A stretch of DNA of 64,000 bases from Multivorans sp965232105. Lineage in GTDB: Bacteria; Acidobacteriota; Thermoanaerobaculia; Multivoradales; Multivoraceae. The translations under genes were made by a program, and so were the position numbers. Each line of letters opens with the position of its first letter. The stretch's first letter is position 1. Of the stretch, positions 1 through 7,614 are shown piece by piece. The stretch lies in the NCBI GenBank assembly GCA_965232105.1, contig OZ246956.1:4712001-4776000 (forward strand). Direction: 5' to 3'. The notes under the pieces were generated by a model. The model saw nothing but the letters and a program-made list of their open reading frames with translations, ran no database searches and was not told where the DNA came from.

Positions 1-327
1 GTCTGCGTCGTCCTGTTCGCGGCGATCACCGCGATTCTCGCGATCGACCCGCCGGGCGGCATCGTCGAACTGACGTCCTTCTCCGGCGCCCTCTACGCCG
101 CCTGCTTCCTGCCCTCCCTCGCCCTGGGCCTGACCTGGCGGCGCGGCAACGGCGCGGCGGCTCTATGGTCCTTCGCAGCCGGCGGCGGGACTCTGGGCCT
201 CTGGATGCTGTTCGACATCCAGGGCATGCACGCGGTGTTCCCGGCGATGGCGATCTCGTTCGCGGCCTACTGCGTTGCCGCTTTGGCGGCGCCGGAGGCG
301 AAGGCGGCGAAGGGGTTGTTCGGGTAG
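1..327 (+). CDS. C-terminal end of an SSS-family sodium:solute symporter (partial)
   Basis: The reading frame is open from the first base and stops at 325-327, so the 5' part lies outside the window. The visible 108 residues hold three hydrophobic segments (near residues 4-15, 26-45 and 52-100) separated by short basic or polar turns such as TWRRGN. This is the pattern of the last helices of sodium/solute symporters, including the FSGALYAACFLPSLALGL stretch. The protein is an inner-membrane, probably Na+-coupled importer whose substrate cannot be inferred from the tail. Two other SSS symporters occur in this window. The family call rests on helix pattern and style only, so it is moderate. Confidence 0.6.
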   Translation, partial: VCVVLFAAITAILAIDPPGGIVELTSFSGALYAACFLPSLALGLTWRRGNGAAALWSFAAGGGTLGLWMLFDIQGMHAVFPAMAISFAAYCVAALAAPEAKAAKGLFG

Positions 328-435
328 CGACGCTGCCAGACCTGTTTCTCAGCGATCGTACGGGACGAGGGCGACACGTAGTCAGTCCAAGGTGTAGATT
401 GGTCTAACCAGTCTGTATCCCCACGGGGATCCGTC

Positions 436-612
436 ATGCGTTACATCGGCGCCTTTGAAGCCAAGACCCACCTTTCTCGCCTGCTCGACGCTGCGGAGAG
501 CGGTGAAGTGTTCACCATCACCAAGCGAGGACGAGCGCGTGCCCGGCGCCGACAGGATCCTCGGGCAGGCCGGGACCCACGGTGCATCGGCGCCCGGCCT
601 GTTCCGGGCTGA
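436..612 (+). pseudogene. Phd/YefM-type antitoxin, 3'-truncated remnant
   Basis: The ATG at 436 opens a frame starting MRYIGAFEAKTHLSRLLDAA and continuing to FTITKRG. This is the N-terminal DNA-binding half of Phd/YefM (prevent-host-death) antitoxins. Homology stops near base 535. The rest of the frame, to the stop at 610-612, is arginine-rich and unlike the family, and the toxin-neutralising C-terminus is absent. A small inverted repeat, TTGGTCTAACCA at 399-410, lies just upstream where autoregulatory operators of such modules usually sit. The partner toxin remnant follows in another frame. The best reading is a collapsed toxin-antitoxin locus produced by an internal deletion. Confidence 0.7.
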
Positions 613-814
613 ACTGCGAAACGCCCTTGTTATGGCGGAACGCCGAGGTCGGCTCACGCCCGCACAGACACTGACAGCGCTGGCCGAAATCGGGCACCTC
701 GACGTCGAACTGGACCACACGCCCGATGAAGAGACCACGATGCGTCTCGCTCGCGAGCACCGGCTATCGGTGTACGACGCGCTGTACCTGGAACTGGCAA
801 TCCGTCAGAAGCGA
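575..814 (+). pseudogene. VapC-type PIN-domain toxin, internal and C-terminal remnant
   Basis: In the frame beginning at 575 the translation contains LFRAELRNALVMAERRGRLT, then TMRLAREHRLSVYDALYLEL. This is the middle and C-terminal part of a PIN-domain RNase (VapC), with the conserved acidic residues of the FRAEL and YDALYLEL motifs. The N-terminal strand with the first catalytic Asp is missing, and so is the final LATLD-type motif: after QKR near 814 the frame reads into unrelated basic residues. With the antitoxin remnant just upstream, the locus looks like an antitoxin 5' half joined to a toxin 3' half after a deletion. An active nuclease is very unlikely. Confidence 0.65.
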
Positions 815-969
815 GAGCACGCCACCAAGTGCCGCGGTTCTCGTTTCCGCTGCCGGCGCAAGCCCGCTCGTCGTCGCCGCGACCGCCACGCTCATCGCAT
901 GCTCAGGCGGCTACGCGCTTGCAACGGCCACTGCCAGAATTCGGAATCTGCGCGCAGAGCATCGGGGTT

Positions 970-1569
970 TCAGTCAGACGGGCCGAACTTCCGTTCAACG
1001 GCGGCCCAGAGTGCGTCGACGTCCAGTCCGAGGCCGGTCAGCACCGGAGACGTCCAGCTTCCGCCGCTTGGCACATGGGCGACGAAGCGACCGCCGTCGC
1101 TCACCCTGAACTCGATCGTTCGGGCGACAGGATCGACCAGCCAGTACTCCCGCACACCCGCCTCGGCGTAGCGGTTCAGCTTCAACACCCGATCCGTGCG
1201 CGCGGTGCTTGGCGACAGCACCTCCACGACGAGGTCCGGCGCGCCTTCGATCCAGGCCTGCACGATGTCCCGACGCTCGGGAGAGACGTACAGGACATCG
1301 GGCTGCGCCACCGTGTGATCCGCGAGATGGACATCGGAAGGTGCGGGAAGCGCGAGTCCGCCCGTCGCTTCGGCCAGATCGTAGAGCACGCGGCATAGAT
1401 GAGCAACCACGAACTGGTGAAGCGGGCTCGGACTCGGACTCAAGTAGAACCTGCCATGGATCAGTTCGCAGCGGGGTTCGTCGGGAAGTGCAGCGTAGTC
1501 GGCCCGGCGATAGGGACCGGGACCGCGGGGCACGGTCGGCGGCGGCTGTTCAAGCAGCGTCACGGACAT
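970..1569 (-). CDS. Uma2-family protein (DUF820, PD-(D/E)XK nuclease-like)
   Basis: This 199-residue protein starts MSVTLLEQPPPT. The fold markers of the Uma2 family are present: RCELIHGRFYLSP, the AQPDVLYVSPE loop, DLVVEVLSPSTARTD with the Asp and Glu of a PD-(D/E)XK-like site, and Y-x(3)-GVREYWLVDP. The open frame continues upstream of the ATG at 1569, but that part is only a translation of the palindromic repeat at 1615-1712, so the later ATG is preferred. Uma2 proteins are very numerous in cyanobacteria and other environmental bacteria, and their role is unsettled (putative restriction-like endonucleases). A second, longer Uma2 protein lies at 10286. Confidence 0.85.
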   Translation of the reverse strand: MSVTLLEQPPPTVPRGPGPYRRADYAALPDEPRCELIHGRFYLSPSPSPLHQFVVAHLCRVLYDLAEATGGLALPAPSDVHLADHTVAQPDVLYVSPERRDIVQAWIEGAPDLVVEVLSPSTARTDRVLKLNRYAEAGVREYWLVDPVARTIEFRVSDGGRFVAHVPSGGSWTSPVLTGLGLDVDALWAAVERKFGPSD

Positions 1570-1614
1570 GCGTTGAAGTATACGGAGCGACCCCTTGAGG
1601 CGTCTAACGACCCG

Positions 1615-1712
1615 GATGCCGGCCAGAACCCGGGTGGCGCGATGCGCGCCACCCGTGAACCAGTCCGTGCGCCCGTCAGCGGGCGCACGGATGGCAGGCC
1701 GGCGCACCCGGT
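1615..1712 (+). repeat. Long-form dispersed palindromic repeat, intergenic copy
   Basis: This is a GC-rich element built of nested inverted repeats: GGTGGCGCG pairing with CGCGCCACC, and CCGTGCGCCCG pairing with CGGGCGCACGG, bracketed by ATGCCGGCC and GGCCGGCGCACC. Close relatives occur at 21841-21940 and 45601-45728. Core-only relatives lie at 3640-3777 and 9517-9583, and short forms at 22761, 38266 and 38411. This copy sits between the Uma2 gene and rsgA. It resembles REP/BIME or RPE-like elements in design; no transposase for it is seen here. Confidence 0.85.
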
Positions 1713-1723
1713 GGGGCCCCGCC

Positions 1724-2824
1724 CTACCGACGCCGGTTCTTCTTCGCCTGCTGGACCGACTTGTAGAACGCTCCCAACCGGCGATCCTCGGCCCGCCGGG
1801 ACGCCTCGTCGCGGCGCTGCTCTAGCCGGCGCTGTTCTTCCCGGAGGTCGCTGTAGTTGCGCAGCCGTGCCGGCGCCAGTGCGCCGTCCCGGATCGCTGC
1901 CCGCACGGCGCAGCCGGGCTCCTGTCCGTGGCCGCAGTCGCGGAAGCGGCATTCGCGACCGATTGCCTCGATATCGTCGAAGGTCTCCTCCAGGCTGCTC
2001 TCGTCGTCCGCCCAGAGCTGGAGTTCTCGGATGCCCGGATTGTCGATCAGGAGACCGCCGCCGGGCAACTGGACGAGTCGCCGGTGGGTCGTCGTGTGGC
2101 GTCCGCGGTCGTCGCCTTCGCGGACCGGCGCGGTGCGCATGACTTCCTCGCCGCAGAGGGCGTTGAGCAGGGTGGACTTGCCGGCGCCGGACGACCCGAC
2201 CATGACGACCGTGCGGCCCGGCGCAAGGTGAGCGGCCAGCGGCTCGAGGTTCTCGTTCGCCAGCGCGGCGACCGCGACGACGGTCGTTCCCGGCGACGCG
2301 TCAGCGGCCTGATCGCGCATCGCTTCCGGATCGTCGACGAGGTCCGCCTTGGTCAGGACGACCACCGGCTCGGCGCCGCTCTCCGTGGCCATCGCGACGA
2401 AGCGCTCGAGCCGGCGCGGGTTGAAGTCGCCGTCGAGGCCCATGACCAGGAACACGGCGTCCAGGTTGGCCGCCACGACCTGCTCCTCGGTGCGCGCGCC
2501 GGCGGCCTTCCGGGAGAGGCGGCTGCGCCGGTCGAGCACATGGACGATCCGCGGGTCGACGCCAACTGCCGGCGCGGCCTCGACGACCACCCAGTCACCG
2601 ACCGCTGGACTGCCCGCCGGCGCGCGGCGAACCCGCCTCAGGAGGCGTGCGTCGATCTCGCCCTCTGCGCCGGCGACGTGGAACACGCCGCGCGAGATCG
2701 AGACCACGCGCGCCGGGAACAGTCGCTCGGGCGCGCCCGCTGACTCGATGAACCGGCTAAGAGAGTCCGCGAAGTCGGGCGCCCAGCCCCAGGCTCTCAG
2801 CGCGGCTCCGTTCACTCCGGCCAC
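1724..2824 (-). CDS. rsgA: Ribosome small-subunit-dependent GTPase A
   Basis: This 366-residue RsgA/YjeQ GTPase helps mature the 30S subunit in the cytoplasm. It has an N-terminal OB-fold region (about residues 35-100) and the circularly permuted GTPase order typical of the family: G4 VLTKAD near 156-161, then G1 GSSGAGKST near 210-218, then G3 DNPGIREL. A C-terminal zinc knuckle has the spacing C-x(5)-C-x-H-x(5)-C (CRFRDCGHGQEPGC). The chosen start is GTG at 2824, which overlaps the TAG stop of the upstream permease by one base (TAGTG) and implies translational coupling; a second GTG at 2815 is possible. Linkage to an ABC importer is unusual but fits the shared transcript direction. Confidence 0.93.
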   Translation of the reverse strand: MAGVNGAALRAWGWAPDFADSLSRFIESAGAPERLFPARVVSISRGVFHVAGAEGEIDARLLRRVRRAPAGSPAVGDWVVVEAAPAVGVDPRIVHVLDRRSRLSRKAAGARTEEQVVAANLDAVFLVMGLDGDFNPRRLERFVAMATESGAEPVVVLTKADLVDDPEAMRDQAADASPGTTVVAVAALANENLEPLAAHLAPGRTVVMVGSSGAGKSTLLNALCGEEVMRTAPVREGDDRGRHTTTHRRLVQLPGGGLLIDNPGIRELQLWADDESSLEETFDDIEAIGRECRFRDCGHGQEPGCAVRAAIRDGALAPARLRNYSDLREEQRRLEQRRDEASRRAEDRRLGAFYKSVQQAKKNRRR

Positions 2825-3804
2825 TACGTGATCCGCCGTTTCGGGTCGAACGTATCCCGCAACCAGTCGCCAAGCAGGTTCGACGCCAGGCAGGACGCCA
2901 TGATCGCCAGGCCCGGCATCGTGATCAGCCACCAGGCGACCTCGATGAAGTTCCTGCCGTCGGCCAGCATGCCGCCCCACGAGACCTGCGGCGGCTGGAT
3001 GCCGAGACCAAGAAAACTCAGTCCCGCCTCGAAGACGATCACGCTCCCGAACTGCAGCGTGGCCAGCACCAGGAGGGTGTTCAAGACGTTCGGGGTCAGG
3101 TGCCGGATGAGGATCATGGGACTAGAGACTCCAGCCACCTTGGCCACGGTAATGAAGTCCCGTTCGCGCAGGCTGAGCACCTCGCCGCGCACGATCCGCG
3201 CGTACCAGGTCCAGTACGTCAGGACGATGATCGTGATCACCATGCCCTCGCCGGGCGGCAGCACGGCCGCGAACAGCATCGCAAGAGGAATCGCCGGAAT
3301 CGACATCTGGATGTCGATCAGCCGCGAGATCAGGGCATCGGCGACGCCGCCGAAGTAGCCGGCGGAGATGCCCAGCGCCGCTCCGAGGCCGCCGGAGAGC
3401 GCGATCGCGTACGCCGCCACGGTGACCGATACGCGGGCGCCGGCGATGATCCGGCTCAGGATGTCCCGACCCAGCATGTCGGTCCCCAGCGGATAGGTGA
3501 GGCTGCCGCCGGACCGCCAGAACGGCGGCGTCATCGACTCGGCAAGCGCGATCTCGGAGGCCTCGTGGGGCGCCAGCCACGGTCCCGCGACGGCGCACAG
3601 CACGACGAGGCCGAGCACCGCGCACGACACGACGGGAACCCTGGTGGCGCGTCCTCGCGCCGCCAGCGTCACAGTCCGAGCGCCCGTCTTCGGGTGGTCG
3701 GATGTCACCCTGGTGGCGCGTCCTCGCGCCGCCAGCGTCACAGTCCGAACGCCCGTCTTCGGGCGGTCGGATGTCATCCGCCGGTTGTTGACGAACTTCG
3801 TCAC
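2824..3804 (-). CDS. Peptide/nickel-type ABC transporter permease (DppC/OppC-like)
   Basis: This inner-membrane permease of a peptide-type ABC importer has 326 residues from the GTG at 3804. Family markers are a first helix VLGLVVLCAVAGPWLAP, the YPLGTDMLGRDILSRII signature, and five further hydrophobic helices. The coupling region is near EVLSLRERDFITVAKVAG and the ending is SNLLGDWLRDTFDPK. The N-terminal 55 residues are odd. After MTKFVNNRR there are two nearly identical 23-residue units (TSDxPKTGxRTVTL then AARGRATRV) encoded by two tandem copies of the dispersed palindromic repeat. The true start could be the GTG at 3804, the ATG at 3777 or a later GTG. The gene follows its partner permease by 30 bases and precedes rsgA. 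Confidence 0.9.
   Translation of the reverse strand: MTKFVNNRRMTSDRPKTGVRTVTLAARGRATRVTSDHPKTGARTVTLAARGRATRVPVVSCAVLGLVVLCAVAGPWLAPHEASEIALAESMTPPFWRSGGSLTYPLGTDMLGRDILSRIIAGARVSVTVAAYAIALSGGLGAALGISAGYFGGVADALISRLIDIQMSIPAIPLAMLFAAVLPPGEGMVITIIVLTYWTWYARIVRGEVLSLRERDFITVAKVAGVSSPMILIRHLTPNVLNTLLVLATLQFGSVIVFEAGLSFLGLGIQPPQVSWGGMLADGRNFIEVAWWLITMPGLAIMASCLASNLLGDWLRDTFDPKRRIT
3640..3777 (-). repeat. Two tandem in-frame copies of the dispersed repeat core within the permease gene
   Basis: Two 69-bp units (3709-3777 and 3640-3708) differ at only a few positions. Each matches the core of the dispersed repeat: CATCCG, CCCG with a short loop then CGGGCG, CGGACTG, and the GGCGCG/CGCGCC hairpin followed by GGGT. 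Because 69 is a multiple of three, both copies stay in frame and add 46 residues ahead of the first transmembrane helix. Insertion and tandem duplication of the repeat in the gene's 5' end is the simplest reading. Confidence 0.85.
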
Positions 3805-3834
3805 CGAAGCGTCCCTCCGCCTACGCCGAACCGC

Positions 3835-4752
3835 TCAGCCATGGCGAATCCGTGGATCGATCAATCCGTAGCTCAGGTCGACGAGGAGGTTCACGACGAC
3901 GAAGATGACGGCCGACAGAACGACCCCGGCCTGCACCACCGGGAAGTCGCGGGCGAAGACGGCATCCACGACCGTGCGGCCCACGCCGGGCCAGGCGAAC
4001 ACGACCTCGATCACGAAGGCGCCGCCGAGCATGTTCGCGAAGTAGACGCCGATCATCGTCGCCAGCGGTACGGCGGCGTTGCGCAGCGCGTACCGCCAGA
4101 TCACGGTGCGCTCCGGCAGGCCCATCACCCGTCCCGTGCGGATGTAGTCGCTATCGAGGATGTCGAGCATCGACGAGCGCAACGTGCGAGTCATCGCGGC
4201 GACCGGGTACCAGCCGAGGGCGATCGCCGGCAGCACGAGGTGAAGAGGCCCGCCGCGGCCGAAGGCCGGCAGCCACTGGAGTCGCACCGCCAGGTACAGG
4301 ATGAGCAGCAGGCCGACCCAGAAGCCGGGCATCGCCTGGCCGAGAAGAGCCAGCACCTTCGCCAGCCGATCCACCCAGCGGCCGCGGTAGACCGCCGACA
4401 GCACGCCAAGGGGCACGGCCAGGAGAAGCGCGAACACGAGCCCCGCGAGGGCCAGTTCGAGGGTCGCCGGCAAGCGCTCGAGGAGCAGAGGCATCGCCGG
4501 CGCCTGCCACTGGTACGAGTCGCCGAAGTCTCCGGTGAACGCGTCGCGCAGGAAGACGACGAACTGCACGGGCAACGGCCGATCGAGCCCCAGCGACGCC
4601 CGCATCGCCGCGAAGTCCTCCGCGGTCGCCTCCATCGGCAGCAGGAGGGCCACCGGGTCGCCGGCCAGACGCTGCGCCACGAAGACGATCAGCAGGGCGC
4701 CGAGCACCGCCACGCCGCCTTGCCAGAGACGGCGGATCAGGTAGGCGCGCAT
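3835..4752 (-). CDS. Peptide/nickel-type ABC transporter permease (DppB/OppB-like)
   Basis: This 305-residue permease starts MRAYLIRRLWQGGVAVLGAL, the standard N-terminus of DppB/OppB proteins. Next come the periplasmic loop with LGLDRPLPVQF and FGDSYQWQ, then the permease core LPATLELALAGLVFALLLAVPLG. The coupling-helix segment is SDYIRTGRVMGLPERTVIWRYALRNA and the end is DLSYGLIDPRIRHG. It forms the membrane channel together with the DppC-like protein downstream. The binding protein is encoded 13 bases upstream. The two ATPase subunits normally found in such operons are not in the window, so they must lie elsewhere or be shared. Confidence 0.92.
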   Translation of the reverse strand: MRAYLIRRLWQGGVAVLGALLIVFVAQRLAGDPVALLLPMEATAEDFAAMRASLGLDRPLPVQFVVFLRDAFTGDFGDSYQWQAPAMPLLLERLPATLELALAGLVFALLLAVPLGVLSAVYRGRWVDRLAKVLALLGQAMPGFWVGLLLILYLAVRLQWLPAFGRGGPLHLVLPAIALGWYPVAAMTRTLRSSMLDILDSDYIRTGRVMGLPERTVIWRYALRNAAVPLATMIGVYFANMLGGAFVIEVVFAWPGVGRTVVDAVFARDFPVVQAGVVLSAVIFVVVNLLVDLSYGLIDPRIRHG

Positions 4753-4765
4753 CGCTCCGTCGTCG

Positions 4766-6361
4766 TCAACGGGCCGGGGACTCCGCGCCCGTGGGCTTCG
4801 CCAGCCCGATGTCCCGCATCATCCGCCAGTTGGCCTGAGGCCAGGGCGCGAACCGCAGCGTGTCGCGCCAGGCCAGCGTGACGAGCGGCCGGTAGGTCGG
4901 AATGCCCCCGGCTACCCGCTCATGCTTGAGCCGCGCGATCTCCCGCAGCAGCCCCTCCTTCGCCTCCGGTTCGACCGTCACGCGCAGGGTCTGGACCATC
5001 TCGTCCAGCTCGGGATCGTCGTGGTACGAGTACCAGCCCCAGCCGTCGCCGTACGAGTGGAGGTGGCCGGACCAGGCGTCCGTCGGATCGCCCAGCGTGC
5101 CGTGGCCCCACATCCAGCTCGCGATGCCGTCCATATCCGGGCGGGCGTCCCGGCGGCCAAGGTTGATCCAGGCGCCGTACTCGAGCTGCACGATCCGGCA
5201 GCGAATGCCGGCCGCCGAAAGAAACGCGAACATCGCCTCGCCGACCTCCTTGAGGTAGGGCTCGCGCGGCGTCGTCAGGTTGTAGCAGTTCAGGTTGACG
5301 CCCCGCCCGTAGCCGGCCTGGCGGAGCAACTCGCGGGAGCGATCGGGGTCGAAGGCGTGGGGCTCGAGCGCTGGGTCATGCCCCGGCGCGCCCGGCGTCA
5401 GTTGCGCGGTTCGAATCCCCTGCCCGTGGAGGATGTACTTGATGATCGCGTCGAAGTCGATCGCGTGGGCCACCGCCCGGCGCACCCGGACGTCGCCCAG
5501 CGGGCTCCTCGAGTCGAGGGCGTTCAGCGCCAGGAACAGATTGTTCGCGGTCGGAAGCGACGCGACTTCGACGCCGGGCATCTGCTCGAAGTCCGCGACC
5601 TGGGCCGGCGGCACCGCGTCAATCCAGTCGACCGCGCCCGTCTTGAAGGCCGCGACCCGGGTCGTGTCCTCGGGGATGATCTTGATCGTCAGCCGGCGAA
5701 TGCCCGGCAACGCGGCAGGGTCCCAGTAATCGTCGAACCGCTCGACGACGATCTCCTCACGCAGCTTGCGCGACACGAACTTCCACGGCCCCGTGCCGAT
5801 CGGATGCGCCTGCACTCCGTCGTTGCCGACCTCCTCGTAGTAGCCGCGCGGAATCGCCCACATGTCGAGGTTGAGCGGCAGCAGCGCCGAGTCCGGCAGG
5901 CCCTTGAAGACGATCTCCAGCTCATGGTCGCCCAGGACTCGCACGTCATCCACATGCCGCCACCGGCCCGCCTGCCGCGACAGGCCCGGATCCCGCTGGC
6001 GGAGATAGCAGTACCGGAGGTCGTGCGCCGTCAGTTCTTCCCCGTTGTGGAACCGGACGCCGCGCCGCAACTCGACGCCGATGATCCACACCCCGTCGCG
6101 CTCGAACAGCCGCCACGACTCGGCCAGCCACTTCCGCTGCTTGAGGTCCGGGCCCGTAGCCAGCAACTGCTCGTAGAACAGCGCCATGAAGTACTGGTCG
6201 ACGCCGGCCGAGGTCCGCGTGGGGTCGATCTGGGTCGGCTCGGCGGCGAAGGCGACCACGACGTGCGCGTCATTGCCGTCATCGGCGGCTGCGAGCGGCG
6301 GCGGCAGCAGCAGCAAGGAGGCGCCGCACAGGCACGCCGCCGCCACAACTCCACGCCGCAT
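4766..6361 (-). CDS. ABC transporter substrate-binding protein, family 5 (peptide/nickel type)
   Basis: This 531-residue periplasmic solute receptor has a Sec signal peptide (RRGVVAAACLCGASLLLLPPPLAAAD) without a convincing lipobox. SBP_bac_5 features follow in order: FAAEPTQIDPTRTSAGVDQY, then LAESWRLFERDGVWIIGVEL, then RRGVRFHNGEELTAHDL, and the HPIGTGPWKF and DVRVRRAVAHAIDFDAII segments. Family 5 proteins bind oligopeptides, nickel complexes or sugars, and the ligand cannot be read from sequence. It heads the operon binding protein, DppB-like, DppC-like, rsgA. The 341-base gap upstream is shared with a divergent GFA gene and should hold the promoter. Confidence 0.92.
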   Translation of the reverse strand: MRRGVVAAACLCGASLLLLPPPLAAADDGNDAHVVVAFAAEPTQIDPTRTSAGVDQYFMALFYEQLLATGPDLKQRKWLAESWRLFERDGVWIIGVELRRGVRFHNGEELTAHDLRYCYLRQRDPGLSRQAGRWRHVDDVRVLGDHELEIVFKGLPDSALLPLNLDMWAIPRGYYEEVGNDGVQAHPIGTGPWKFVSRKLREEIVVERFDDYWDPAALPGIRRLTIKIIPEDTTRVAAFKTGAVDWIDAVPPAQVADFEQMPGVEVASLPTANNLFLALNALDSRSPLGDVRVRRAVAHAIDFDAIIKYILHGQGIRTAQLTPGAPGHDPALEPHAFDPDRSRELLRQAGYGRGVNLNCYNLTTPREPYLKEVGEAMFAFLSAAGIRCRIVQLEYGAWINLGRRDARPDMDGIASWMWGHGTLGDPTDAWSGHLHSYGDGWGWYSYHDDPELDEMVQTLRVTVEPEAKEGLLREIARLKHERVAGGIPTYRPLVTLAWRDTLRFAPWPQANWRMMRDIGLAKPTGAESPAR

Positions 6362-6702
6362 GGGCGAAACCTACCGCAAGGAGGGAGAGGCCTCGCAAGA
6401 CAAGCCAAACATGACGGCGCCCCGCCAACCGGATCCACCGAGACACGCCCATCCATTGGGGGAACCCGCGCGCAGCCCCCTTCGTGGTACGTTTGCCGCG
6501 GCGCAGCTTCCAAATGCCCCTTGCGGGCAGCCCTTGTGTCTGCCCGGGGAAGGTGCGCCACTGCCTCGGTAGCGGAGTCGGGTCACCATGCTGGTGAACG
6601 GGGTACGCTCGCAGGCTCCCATCCCGGCTCTCGCGACGAGGCAGACACGCACGGTTTCCGCCTTTCACGCACAAGCAGCGATCGGTTAGGCTCCGCGGAG
6701 CG
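6362..6702. other. Divergent intergenic region, no recognisable element
   Basis: These 341 bases separate the divergent binding-protein gene and the GFA gene, so promoters for both are expected here. I see no convincing gene, repeat copy, riboswitch or clear sigma-70 boxes. The open frames across it have no family resemblance. Confidence 0.6.
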
Positions 6703-7551
6703 ATGCTCACGGGTGCCTGTCTCTGCGGCGACATCGGATTCCAGGTCGACGGCGATCTGATCGAGATCGCCCATTGCCACTGCTCCGCGTGCAGGAAGTT
6801 CCACGGCTCGGCGTACGCCACCTTCGGCGCGGTCGATCCGAAGTTCTTCCGCTTCACCCGCGGCGAGCAGAAGATCGTTCACTACCGGTCTTCTCCCCAT
6901 GGCGTCCGGCACTTCTGCCCGCGTTGCGGTTCCGCCGTTCCGGCCAACCCGGAAGGCGGGCCGGTCGCTCTCGTCACGATGGGCAGCGTCGCAGAGGATC
7001 CCGGCATCCGGCCGGCGGTGCACATCTTCGCCGGCTCGAAGGCGCCCTGGTACACGATCGTCGACGATCTGGCCCAGCACGAGGAGTATCCGCCCGGCTG
7101 GGGCGCGCCGCCCGGCATCGAGCAGCCGATTCGAGAGGCCGAAACACAGGGAGCCACGCCGGGAAGCTGCCTCTGCGGCAAGGTGCGCTACGAGTACGAC
7201 GGCTCGCCGGAGCGGATGGTGAACTGTCACTGCTCCCGCTGCCGCCGTCAGACGAGCGCCGCCTACGGCGCCTTCGTCTTCGTCGCCGAGGACGCCTTCC
7301 GATGGCTGAGCGGCCGCGAATCGATCGTTGACTACAAGATGCCGGAAGCAGCCATCAAGGGCGCCGCGTTCTGCGCCCACTGCGGCAGCCTGGTTCCCCG
7401 GCTCCGGGACCCCGGCGGGATGCAGATTCCGGCCGGCTCGCTGGACGCCGACCCGGGCGTCAAGCCGGCCGTGAACATCTTCGTCGACTCCAGGGCGCCG
7501 TGGAGCGAGCTCGACCAGAGCATCCCCTGTTTCGCCGAGTACCCGGTGTAG
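6703..7551 (+). CDS. Tandem double GFA-domain protein (zinc-binding, CENP-V/GFA fold)
   Basis: This 282-residue protein consists of two GFA domains in tandem. The first has CLCGDIGFQV, HCHCSACRKFHG and FCPRCGSAVP. The second, from about residue 148, has CLCGKVRYEY, NCHCSRCRRQTS and FCAHCGSLVP. Each supplies the cysteine sets that bind two structural/catalytic zincs in the glutathione-dependent formaldehyde-activating enzyme fold. Single-domain GFA proteins are about 130-150 residues, so this looks like an internal duplication. The biochemical role of most GFA proteins, including formaldehyde-glutathione adduct formation, is not established. An ATG at 6703 preceded by GGAG supports the start. 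It converges on the AAA ATPase gene. Confidence 0.9.
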   Translation: MLTGACLCGDIGFQVDGDLIEIAHCHCSACRKFHGSAYATFGAVDPKFFRFTRGEQKIVHYRSSPHGVRHFCPRCGSAVPANPEGGPVALVTMGSVAEDPGIRPAVHIFAGSKAPWYTIVDDLAQHEEYPPGWGAPPGIEQPIREAETQGATPGSCLCGKVRYEYDGSPERMVNCHCSRCRRQTSAAYGAFVFVAEDAFRWLSGRESIVDYKMPEAAIKGAAFCAHCGSLVPRLRDPGGMQIPAGSLDADPGVKPAVNIFVDSRAPWSELDQSIPCFAEYPV

Positions 7552-7577
7552 CGCCACTCCGCGTCAGGTAGCGGCTG

Positions 7578-7614
7578 CCCGCCCGAAGAGGCGGGGTTCG
7601 GCGCCTCAGGCGCC
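7578..7614. terminator. Candidate bidirectional terminator hairpins between convergent genes
   Basis: CCCGCC (7578-7583) pairs with GGCGGG (7590-7595) across a six-base loop. A second perfect palindrome, GGCGCC-TCA-GGCGCC, spans 7600-7614 and includes the stop codon of the ATPase gene. Both lie between convergently transcribed genes. No T-tract follows, so intrinsic termination is only plausible. Confidence 0.35.

Noticed and set aside
1615..1712. CRISPR-like array made of the repeated palindromes
   Set aside because: The copies are dispersed singly or in one tandem pair, vary in length, have no unique spacers of constant size, and no cas gene is present.
3100..4881. Long plus-strand ORF of 593 codons rich in His, Arg, Gln and Asp
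   Set aside because: It is antisense to the two ABC permeases and the end of the binding-protein gene, whose family motifs are clear; its composition is the usual shadow of GC-rich genes.
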